A stretch of DNA of 6,988 bases, from NCBI GenBank assembly GCA_016190025.1, contig JACPRG010000011.1, forward strand, positions 1 to 6,988. Reading direction: 5' to 3'. Shown one piece after another: positions 1 to 5,860 of this stretch. Source of the stretch: Candidatus Tectimicrobiota bacterium (lineage in GTDB: Bacteria; UBA8248; JACPRG01). A program made the translations under genes and the position numbers. Every line of letters begins with the position of its first letter. The first letter of the stretch is position 1. The notes beneath the pieces are model-generated. The model had not been told where the DNA came from. It saw nothing but the letters and a program-made list of their open reading frames with translations, and made no database searches.

Positions 1-1628
1 GCCTCAAGCTGTCGGAGACGCTGGGCCTTCCCATGAGCAAGGTGCGGGTGATCGCCACGTACGTGGGCGGGGGCTTCGGCGGCAAGCACTTCCAGGCGCA
101 GCCCGAGACGGTGGCCCTGGCTATGAAGACGGACGGCGTGCCCGTCAAGGTCCAGTTCACGCGGGAGGAGTCTTTCCAGGGGACTTCGCTGCGCCATCCT
201 TCCATCGTTACCATCCAGACAGGGGTCAAGAAGGACGGGACGCTCGTGGCCCGCAAGAACACCGTCATCATGGACACCGGGGCCTTTTCCGAGCGGGGCG
301 TCATGGTCACGAAGAACGCAGGGTACAGCTCCCCCGGGCCGTACCGCATCCCGCACGTCTGGATCGACGCCTATTGCGTCTACACCAACAAGACCACGAG
401 CGGGGCGTTCCGCGGCTTCGGCATTCCCCAGGTCTGCTGGGCCCACGAGGTCCACACGGAGGAGCTGGCCGGCCGGCTCGGCATGGACTCCTACGAGTTC
501 CGGATGAAGAACGCCTTCGTGGACGGGGACCTCACCTGGACGGGCCAGAAGCTCGTCAGCGTCAGCGTCAAGGAGTGCCTGGAGGCGGCCTACCAGGCCA
601 TCGAGTGGCCCCGGAGGCGGGAGAACAACGGGAACATCCGCCGCGGGCGGGGCATCGCGGCCATGCACAAGTCCACTGTCGCCTTCGCGGCGGGCGCCAC
701 GCTGAAGATCAACGAAGACGGGACGGTGAACGTCCTCTCCTCCGCCGTGGACTGCGGCCAGGGGTCCAACACCATGCTCGGCCAGATCGTCGCCGAGGAG
801 CTGGGGGTCAAGCCGGAGTCCGTGGTCATGCACACGGCCGACACGGACATCGGCCCCTTCGACTGGGGGACGGCGGCCAGCCGGGTGACGTTCATCCTGG
901 GGCCCGCGGTCCGCAGGGCCGCCATCGACGCCCGCAACCAGCTTCTCGAAAGAGCGGCCGACCAGATGGAGGCCCGCCCCGACGACCTCTTCATCCGGGA
1001 CGGCGCGATCCGCTTCAAGAGCGACCCGGAGAAGGGCATGCCCCTCTCCGGCGTCCTGATGGGCAACCACCGGCAGGGAGGCAAGGGCACGCCCATCATC
1101 GGGGTGGGGACCCACACCAGCGAGATGACGCCCCTCGACGAGATGGGCCACGGGGAGAGGCCCACGCCCCTCTGGATGCACGCGGCCCAGGCGGCCGAGG
1201 TGGAGGTGGACGTCGAGACCGGAGAGGTGCGCGTCACCCGGCTCGTCGGCGCCCATGACGTGGGCAAGGCCATCAATCCCGTCGGCTGTGTGGCCCAGAT
1301 CGAGGGGGCGCTCGCCACCGGCCTGGGCTACGCCCTCTCCGAGGAGCTCCGGTACGACGGCGGGGAGTGCATCAACGGGACCTTGGCCGATTACAAGATC
1401 CCCACGACGCTGGACTGTCCCCCTTATGTTTCGCGGATCATCGAGGTGCCGCACGAAGAGGGACCCTACGGTGCGAAAGGGCTCGGTGAGCCGGGACTGG
1501 CGCCCACGGCGGCCGCCATCGCCAACGCCATCCACGACGCCTGCGGTGTCCGCATCCGCGACCTCCCGATGACCGCCGAGAAGGTCTACGCGGCCTTGCA
1601 GAAGCTGCGGGAAGAAGGGAAGCTGTAG
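1..1628 (+). CDS. Xanthine dehydrogenase/aldehyde oxidase-family molybdopterin-binding (large) subunit, 5'-truncated
   Basis: This is the C-terminal part of the Mo-cofactor-binding subunit of a molybdenum hydroxylase, an enzyme that inserts a water-derived oxygen into N-heterocycles, aromatic acyl-CoAs or aldehydes. The open frame runs in from the window edge (frame of position 3). The ATG at 33 lies inside the conserved lead-in to the GGGFGGK motif (nt 66-86), so it is not the true start. Counting from that Met as residue 1, I see GGGFGGK (12-18), the active-site loop GAFRGFG (124-130), CGQGSN (241-246), an ASR segment near the DTDIGPFDWG stretch, and GLGEPG with the expected catalytic base Glu486 (nt 1488-1490). 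The loop lacks the Cys of the CoxL CO-dehydrogenase signature AYRCSFR, so a hydroxylase is more likely than CO dehydrogenase. The FeS and FAD subunits presumably lie upstream, outside the window. Family is certain; substrate is unknown. Confidence 0.95.
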   Translation, partial: LKLSETLGLPMSKVRVIATYVGGGFGGKHFQAQPETVALAMKTDGVPVKVQFTREESFQGTSLRHPSIVTIQTGVKKDGTLVARKNTVIMDTGAFSERGVMVTKNAGYSSPGPYRIPHVWIDAYCVYTNKTTSGAFRGFGIPQVCWAHEVHTEELAGRLGMDSYEFRMKNAFVDGDLTWTGQKLVSVSVKECLEAAYQAIEWPRRRENNGNIRRGRGIAAMHKSTVAFAAGATLKINEDGTVNVLSSAVDCGQGSNTMLGQIVAEELGVKPESVVMHTADTDIGPFDWGTAASRVTFILGPAVRRAAIDARNQLLERAADQMEARPDDLFIRDGAIRFKSDPEKGMPLSGVLMGNHRQGGKGTPIIGVGTHTSEMTPLDEMGHGERPTPLWMHAAQAAEVEVDVETGEVRVTRLVGAHDVGKAINPVGCVAQIEGALATGLGYALSEELRYDGGECINGTLADYKIPTTLDCPPYVSRIIEVPHEEGPYGAKGLGEPGLAPTAAAIANAIHDACGVRIRDLPMTAEKVYAALQKLREEGKL

Positions 1629-1662
1629 TGTTAAGCCTTCGAGCCGAGATGGGGATTGTAGC

Positions 1663-1692
1663 GCGGAGGCGCGAGCCGCCGCTGATTTTTCT
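1663..1692 (+). terminator. Putative intrinsic terminator after the molybdenum hydroxylase gene
   Basis: GCGG (1663-1666) pairs with CCGC (1679-1682), and GGC (1668-1670) pairs with GCC (1675-1677), with one A/G mismatch between them and a GCGA tetraloop of GNRA type (1671-1674). TGATTTTTCTT follows at once. This has the layout of a rho-independent terminator and lies 34 bp past the hydroxylase stop. The stem is short and the T-run begins 3 nt from it, so partial read-through into the cupin gene is possible. Confidence 0.5.
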
Positions 1693-1697
1693 TCCGC

Positions 1698-1705
1698 AGG
1701 AGGGG
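1698..1705 (+). promoter_or_regulatory. Strong Shine-Dalgarno site for the cupin gene
   Basis: AGGAGGGG lies 4 nt before the ATG at 1710 (AGGAGG core, 6-nt spacer). It is the best ribosome-binding site on the plus strand of the window and fixes the start of the cupin gene. The next two genes downstream have much weaker sites. Confidence 0.75.
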
Positions 1706-1709
1706 CTGA

Positions 1710-2177
1710 ATGAGCGTTTCCGGTAGGGACAATTCCAAGCGCGGGGAAGACAAGACCCTTGAGGAGGTCCAGCGCGAGGGCGGGGTCTTCTCCATCGACG
1801 GCGGCCGCGCCGTTCACGAGCTTCCCAACGGGACCCTTCGTCTTTTGGTGTGGCCCGGCATGGGCGCCCGGATGCTGAGCACCCATTCCGCCCGCCTCAA
1901 GCCCGGCCAGGCCTTCGAGCCCCACGTCCACGCCGTCGCGGAGGACGTGATCCTAGTCTTCCGGGGAAAGGGCCGGGCCTTCCTGTACGACCGCTGGTAC
2001 GACGTGAAGGAGGGGGACCTGGTTTATGCGCCTGCCGGTGTGCCCCACGGCTTCGCCAATCCCCCCGAGAACACGGAAGACCTCATCACGCTGGGGACCG
2101 GGGCGCCCCCGATGCTGGACCTGTATGAAAAGGCCGGGTATCTGAAGAACAACGTCTTCACCTTCAAAAAGAAGTGA
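1710..2177 (+). CDS. Single-domain cupin protein
   Basis: The 155-residue product is a small beta-barrel, probably metal-binding and cytoplasmic. Cupin motif 1 is visible as G66-(5)-H72-x-H74-(3)-E78 followed by G86, and motif 2 fits the consensus exactly: G102-(5)-P108-x-G110-(2)-H113-(3)-N117. His72, His74, Glu78 and His113 are the expected metal ligands, and all are present. About 45 residues precede the barrel, and there is no signal peptide. Proteins of this size include dioxygenases, isomerases, hydrolases and non-enzymatic binding proteins, so the reaction cannot be named. The ATG follows a strong ribosome-binding site. The C-N hydrolase begins 16 bp after its stop, suggesting a shared transcript and perhaps consecutive steps on a product of the upstream hydroxylase. 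Confidence 0.92.
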   Translation: MSVSGRDNSKRGEDKTLEEVQREGGVFSIDGGRAVHELPNGTLRLLVWPGMGARMLSTHSARLKPGQAFEPHVHAVAEDVILVFRGKGRAFLYDRWYDVKEGDLVYAPAGVPHGFANPPENTEDLITLGTGAPPMLDLYEKAGYLKNNVFTFKKK

Positions 2178-2193
2178 GCGGCGGGGTCTGGGC

Positions 2194-3006
2194 ATGCGCG
2201 TGGGTTTTTATCAGTTCGCGCCCGCCTTCGGCGACGCGGCGGGCAATCTGGCCGAAGTCCGGGAGGCTCTGGCCCGCATGGAGGCCGACCTCATCGTCCT
2301 GCCCGAGCTTTGCAACACCGGCTACCAGTTTGTGTCGGAAGAGGAGGCCCGGGGGTTGGCCGAGCCCATCCCCGGGGGGCCGACCTGCGAGGCCCTGGCG
2401 GTCCTGGCGCGGGAGCGCCGGGCCCACATCGTGGCGGGGGTGGCGGAGCGCGACGGAGAGGGAGTCTATAACTCCTGCGTCCTGGCGGGGCCGGAGGGCT
2501 ACGTCGGCAAATACCGGAAGCTTCATCTCTTCTACGAAGAGAAGCGTTGGTTTCGGCCGGGGGAAGAGCCGCCCCCCGTCTTCGATGCGGGCGGCGTCAA
2601 GCTGGGCCTGATGATCTGCTTCGACTGGATCTTCCCCGAGACCGCGCGGATGCTCGCCCTTCAGGGCGCCGACGTCATCTGCCATCCCGCCAACCTGGTG
2701 TTCACCCTGTGTCATCAGGCCATGGTCGTCCGCTGTATCGAGAACCGCGTCTTCGCCGTCACGTGCAACCGGACCGGACGGGACGCCCGAAAGCCCGGGG
2801 AGACCCTCACCTACACGGGCGGCAGCCAGGTCGTTGATCCCCGGGGAAAGGTCCTGGCCCGGGCCGGGGCGGAGGGGGAGGAGGGGTGCGTGGTTGAGAT
2901 CGCTCCCGAGCGGGCGAGGGACAAGGATTTCAATGAATACAACAATCTGGTGCGCGACCGGCGGGTGGAGGTTTATGAGATGCTGAGCCGCCCGGTTTTC
3001 CCCTGA
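2194..3006 (+). CDS. Carbon-nitrogen hydrolase (nitrilase superfamily amidase)
   Basis: The 270-residue protein is a complete nitrilase-superfamily enzyme, which hydrolyses a non-peptide C-N bond (amide, carbamoyl or nitrile) through a cysteine thioester. The triad is in place: Glu38 in LPELCNTGY, Lys109 in GKYRKLHLF, and Cys142 in LMICFDWIFPE. Glu116 shortly after the lysine fits the accessory glutamate seen in the family. Length is typical (260-300), and the N-terminus MRVGFYQFAP starts right at the first beta strand, supporting the ATG at 2194. The ribosome-binding site is weak (GGCGGGG), consistent with translation following the cupin 16 bp upstream. The type of motif around the Cys resembles aliphatic amidase and N-carbamoyl amidohydrolase branches more than true nitrilases, but the substrate is undetermined. 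Protein acyltransferase Lnt is excluded by the lack of membrane segments. Confidence 0.93.
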   Translation: MRVGFYQFAPAFGDAAGNLAEVREALARMEADLIVLPELCNTGYQFVSEEEARGLAEPIPGGPTCEALAVLARERRAHIVAGVAERDGEGVYNSCVLAGPEGYVGKYRKLHLFYEEKRWFRPGEEPPPVFDAGGVKLGLMICFDWIFPETARMLALQGADVICHPANLVFTLCHQAMVVRCIENRVFAVTCNRTGRDARKPGETLTYTGGSQVVDPRGKVLARAGAEGEEGCVVEIAPERARDKDFNEYNNLVRDRRVEVYEMLSRPVFP

Positions 3007-3020
3007 CGCGCGAAAAGCCC

Positions 3021-4640
3021 ATGGAAGCCGAAGCCCGACCCTCCCCTCCCAAAGGCCGGCGCCGCGGGAGGTGTTTCGGCCCCGCGGCCGCCCTTGCCGC
3101 GGCGGGGCTCTTGGGCCATCCGGCCGCCGCCGAGGTCCGCGCCCGGGCGATTTATCCCTCCGCCGATTCCGTTCCCCTGGTCAAGCTTGCCCCGGTCTCC
3201 CTCACCTGCCAGCGCGGCCCTTTCCGCCTGGAGGTCTCCGCCGCCCGGCTTGCGTCCGTCGAGGTCCGCGGGGGCCGGGAGCTCGCCTTGCGGTTTCCGG
3301 ACGGAGAGACCTGCGTGGGGGGAATCCCGGAGCGCCCCCTTTCGGGAGAGTGGTCCCACGGGGACTTCAAAGAGGAGTGGCGCCGGCTTCGGCGCGTGGA
3401 GATCGTGAGGCCGGCCCCCCCCGAGACGGACGGCGGGAGCCGCTATGAAGTGTCCGTCAAGGGGCGGGGCGGGGCGGAGGCTCACGGGGTCCGGCTGAGG
3501 GGCGACGCGCCGCTTGAGGTCCGGAAGGGGGCGTTCCGCTTCGAGGTCCCCTGGGCGCAGGTGCGCGGATTGAGGCGCGCCGGGCCCGGCGTCGCCTGGG
3601 AGGTGTCCCTGGCGGATGGGGGAAAGTTGACGGGGACCCCGCCCGAGGCCTTGCGCGGAGAGTGGCGGGGGGGCGTCTTGACCGTCCCTTGGGACCAGGT
3701 CGTGGAGGTCACTCCGCGCGGCGCGCCGAAAGGCCCCGCGGAGACGCCCGGCTCTGGCCCCGGAAAGTCCCCGCCGCGGCGGGTCTGGGGAGCCGTCCTG
3801 GACGATACGGGGACGCGGGTGCAATTGACGGCCCCCCCGGAGTTCGACGGACCCTTCAGCCTCTGGGACCCCGTCCAGCAGGTCCGGGACCGGACGCTTC
3901 TGCCTCTCGCGCGCGGGGACGTCACGTATCTGATCGCCGCGCGGGCCGTCGCGGAGATCGGCCCGGCCTCCGGTCAGGAGGAAGGTCTTTACCGGGTTGC
4001 GGTGGCGTCGGGGAAGACATATTCCGGGTCCGTCGGAAAGGGGAGGCTGCGGGGGAGGTCGCCCCAGGGCGGGTTTGAGATCCCTCTTCTCCGCGTCAAG
4101 GCGCTCGCGCCGGCCGGCCCGCCCGCCGCCGGAAAGATCCCGCCGGGAATCCGGGCGGTTCTCCATCTGACAGTCGGGGACCCTTTGGTGATCCTGGGTC
4201 CGGCCTTCTTTTACGAGCGAAATCTGCTTCCGGACTGGCGGGAGTCGGGAACGACGTGGACGGGGGGATACACCAAGGGGTTTCTCTTCGTCCGGCTGGG
4301 AAAGACCGTCCAGCGGGTGAACTTCGAGAAGCTCTCCCGCATCGAGGTTCCGCCGGACCTGGGCCGCCCTTTCACCTTTGTGAGCCGGGACGGAAGCCGC
4401 CTGGCCCTCCGCGTGGACTGGGACAGCCACAGGGGCTTTGAGGACCTCATGGGCGTCGAGCAGTGGCACAAGAGCGCCGAGGCCTACGCGCTCGCGCACC
4501 GGGGCCTTCTGGGATGGGCCGAGCCCGGCGTGCGCGTCCACGCGCCCTGGACGGCCATCCGGGCCGTGGACCTGGAGCCTCCGCCGCAGGCGCCTCCTCC
4601 TCTTCCGGGGTCGGCTCGCCAGACCCCTGGAGGGAGGTGA
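3021..4640 (+). CDS. Exported beta-rich repeat protein, family not recognised
   Basis: I do not recognise the family of this 539-residue protein. It begins with a plausible signal peptide: Arg/Lys-rich residues 11-17, an Ala/Leu-rich core 18-31, and an AAA cleavage site near 35-37. The mature part is built of alternating hydrophobic strands and Gly turns. Two tandem units are clear: RGPFRLEV (65-72) matches KGAFRFEV (169-176), IPERPLSGEW (102-111) matches TPPEALRGEW (206-215), and VEI (126-128) matches VEV (228-230), with an offset of about 104 throughout. A third copy of the second half lies at 329-362 (ASGKTYSG, GFEIPLLRVKAL), and looser copies fill 377-520. A Pro/Gly linker spans 232-253, and the C-terminal 20 residues are Pro-rich. 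No catalytic motif is evident. The start ATG lies 14 bp after the hydrolase stop with a poor ribosome-binding site. The internal repeats support this frame over the long antisense frame. Confidence 0.75.
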   Translation: MEAEARPSPPKGRRRGRCFGPAAALAAAGLLGHPAAAEVRARAIYPSADSVPLVKLAPVSLTCQRGPFRLEVSAARLASVEVRGGRELALRFPDGETCVGGIPERPLSGEWSHGDFKEEWRRLRRVEIVRPAPPETDGGSRYEVSVKGRGGAEAHGVRLRGDAPLEVRKGAFRFEVPWAQVRGLRRAGPGVAWEVSLADGGKLTGTPPEALRGEWRGGVLTVPWDQVVEVTPRGAPKGPAETPGSGPGKSPPRRVWGAVLDDTGTRVQLTAPPEFDGPFSLWDPVQQVRDRTLLPLARGDVTYLIAARAVAEIGPASGQEEGLYRVAVASGKTYSGSVGKGRLRGRSPQGGFEIPLLRVKALAPAGPPAAGKIPPGIRAVLHLTVGDPLVILGPAFFYERNLLPDWRESGTTWTGGYTKGFLFVRLGKTVQRVNFEKLSRIEVPPDLGRPFTFVSRDGSRLALRVDWDSHRGFEDLMGVEQWHKSAEAYALAHRGLLGWAEPGVRVHAPWTAIRAVDLEPPPQAPPPLPGSARQTPGGR

Positions 4641-4682
4641 AGGCCTCCGCCCTGCGTCGTTCTTCCATCCGCGGTTCGGCCG

Positions 4683-4707
4683 CTGAGGCCGGCCGTTTCC
4701 GGCTCAG
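4683..4707. other. Stem-loop between convergent genes
   Basis: CTGAG (4683-4687) pairs with CTCAG (4703-4707) and CCGG (4689-4692) with CCGG (4699-4702), leaving G4688 bulged and the loop CCGTTT (4693-4698). This makes nine base pairs. The structure overlaps the TGA stop of the minus-strand decarboxylase-like gene and lies 42 bp past the stop of the plus-strand repeat protein. There is no T-run on either side, so it may be a rho-type end or an RNA-stabilising hairpin rather than a canonical terminator. Confidence 0.45.
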
Positions 4708-5696
4708 ACCTTCGAGGTCTGCAGCGTCGATCCCACGAAGAGGTCTTCCACCGTGAGCCTCCGCTCCGAAAGCCCCTGCTCGTAAGAGTACTGGGCCAGG
4801 GTCTCGATGATCTTCCGGTTGGCTTCGACGCCGTACGACCAGTAGTCTTTCCCCAGGACCTTCCGGGTCTCCTCTAGCTCGTAAATCAGCCAGGGGAGCG
4901 TTGCCCCCAGGGCCCCCGTGGACTCCAGATTTTTGATGGCGAGGTCTTTGGACTTGCAGAAGGCGTCGTAGAGGTTCTCGGCCACCCAGGGGTGCTCTTT
5001 CAGGATGGATTCCTTGATGACCACCAGGTGCATGATGGGGTAGATCCCCGTCCGCTTGTAGTAGTCCATCTCGACCTGTTTGTACTTGGGGAAGAGGCGG
5101 ACCACGTTGGACCTGGGTTTGAAGAAGGCGGAGGGGGTCCGGGCGGTGAAGAGGGCGTCGATCTCCCCGGCGTTCAGCATCTCGTTGAGGGTCTTGGGGG
5201 AGGGCGCCGGTTCCACCCTGATGGACGGGGGCAGCTTCAGGTCCACCCGCTCTTTGCGGCCCCACTCCTCGAGCCCGCCCGTCACCCAGGTGACGCCGGC
5301 GGGGTCCACGCCGTGCTCGTGCTGCATGGTCCCCCGGAGCCAGACGATGGCCGTCATCGCGTACTCGGGGACGCCGATGCGCCTGCCCCTGAGGTCCTCG
5401 GGCTTCTTGATGCCGGCCTTCTTGTTGATGAACACGCAGGAGTGGCGGAAGAACTTCGAGGGGAAAACGGGGATCGCCTTGAAGGGCGGGTTGGGACGGG
5501 ATCGGAAGATGAGGTAGGCGGAGAAGCTCATCTCCGAAGCGTCGAACTCCTGGAACTTGCTCATGCGCCAGAAGATGTCTTCCACCGGAAGGCGGATGAA
5601 GTTCAGTTCGATCCCGACCGGCTTGACGGTCCCGTCTTCCAGGTATTTCGTCCGGTCATAGTCCGCACACGCGAAGTCAAGCTTGAGGTTCGACAC
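4704..5696 (-). CDS. 4,5-dihydroxyphthalate decarboxylase-like / PBP2-fold protein
   Basis: The 330-residue product starts at a GTG (5696-5694) and reads MSNLKLDFACADYDRT, the usual opening of proteins annotated as 4,5-dihydroxyphthalate decarboxylase or as ABC-transporter substrate-binding protein. Further family features are VKPVGIELNFIRLPVE (24-39), PFKAIPVFPSKFFRHSC (71-87), DLRGRRIGVPEYAMTA (101-116), AGEIDALFTART (176-187) and RTGIYPIMH (215-223). The fold is that of type-2 periplasmic binding proteins, yet there is no signal peptide, lipobox or membrane segment, so a cytoplasmic enzyme or soluble sensor is more likely than a transporter component. In the characterised pathway such an enzyme removes CO2 from 4,5-dihydroxyphthalate to give protocatechuate; that substrate is not proven here. 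The frame stays open far upstream through the SDR gene, but that extension is a GC-driven shadow. The gene follows the SDR by 164 bp on the same strand. Confidence 0.85.
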   Translation of the reverse strand: MSNLKLDFACADYDRTKYLEDGTVKPVGIELNFIRLPVEDIFWRMSKFQEFDASEMSFSAYLIFRSRPNPPFKAIPVFPSKFFRHSCVFINKKAGIKKPEDLRGRRIGVPEYAMTAIVWLRGTMQHEHGVDPAGVTWVTGGLEEWGRKERVDLKLPPSIRVEPAPSPKTLNEMLNAGEIDALFTARTPSAFFKPRSNVVRLFPKYKQVEMDYYKRTGIYPIMHLVVIKESILKEHPWVAENLYDAFCKSKDLAIKNLESTGALGATLPWLIYELEETRKVLGKDYWSYGVEANRKIIETLAQYSYEQGLSERRLTVEDLFVGSTLQTSKV

Positions 5697-5703
5697 GTTC
5701 CGT

Positions 5704-5708
5704 CTCCT
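5704..5708 (-). promoter_or_regulatory. Shine-Dalgarno site fixing the GTG start of the decarboxylase-like gene
   Basis: On the minus strand AGGAG lies 7 nt before the GTG at 5696. Together with the conserved MSNLKL opening it supports the GTG start over any upstream ATG in the long open frame that crosses the SDR gene. Confidence 0.65.
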
Positions 5709-5769
5709 CTCTGTGCCGGTGGGGCGGCCGTTTTGAGGGCTGTGGCCTCTCCGCCGCTCCTCTTGGGGA

Positions 5770-5798
5770 ATAAAAAGGCCGGGGAGAGACGGCTCCCC
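5770..5798 (-). terminator. Putative intrinsic terminator between SDR and decarboxylase-like gene
   Basis: On the minus strand GGGGAG (5798-5793) pairs with CTCCCC (5786-5781) around a 6-nt loop CCGTCT. GGCC and then TTTTTATT (5776-5769) follow. The stem is GC-rich, but four bases separate it from the T-run, so its efficiency is uncertain. If active, it would end or attenuate transcription coming from the SDR before the decarboxylase-like gene. Confidence 0.42.
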
Positions 5799-5808
5799 AT
5801 CCCTCGGG

Positions 5809-5848
5809 CCGGCGGGGAAAGCCCGCCCCGGCTCGCCTTCCCCGCCGG
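5809..5848. repeat. 11-bp perfect inverted repeat (hairpin) after the SDR gene
   Basis: CCGGCGGGGAA (5809-5819) is the exact reverse complement of TTCCCCGCCGG (5838-5848). Inside it AGCC (5820-5823) pairs with GGCT (5830-5833) around the loop CGCCCC, with a 4-nt bulge CGCC (5834-5837). It starts 12 bp past the SDR stop on the minus strand and has no T-run directly after it. It could act as an RNA-stabilising 3' hairpin, as part of the terminator region with the neighbouring stem, or as a member of a dispersed repeat family. Confidence 0.7.
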
Positions 5849-5860
5849 TACGGGTTTTCT

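Noticed and set aside
405..422. Possible CO dehydrogenase (CoxL) identity
   Set aside because: The active-site loop reads AFRGFG without the Cys of AYRCSFR, so form I CO dehydrogenase is not supported.
590..1318. 242-codon minus-strand frame inside the molybdenum hydroxylase gene
   Set aside because: Antisense to well-conserved hydroxylase motifs, with no domain of its own.
3051..3083. Twin-arginine (Tat) signal in the repeat protein
   Set aside because: Arginines are abundant in residues 13-17, but the RRxFLK-type consensus is not met; an ordinary Sec-type signal peptide is the simpler reading.
2973..4541. 522-codon open frame on the minus strand opposite the repeat protein
   Set aside because: It is Arg/Pro/Gly/Ala-rich with no domain or motif, and it overlaps the end of the C-N hydrolase. 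The plus frame has a signal peptide and internal repeats, so the minus frame is a GC-driven shadow.
4447..5265. 272-codon minus-strand frame overlapping two real genes
   Set aside because: It overlaps the end of the repeat protein and the decarboxylase-like gene in another frame, and is low-complexity Arg/Pro/Gly-rich.
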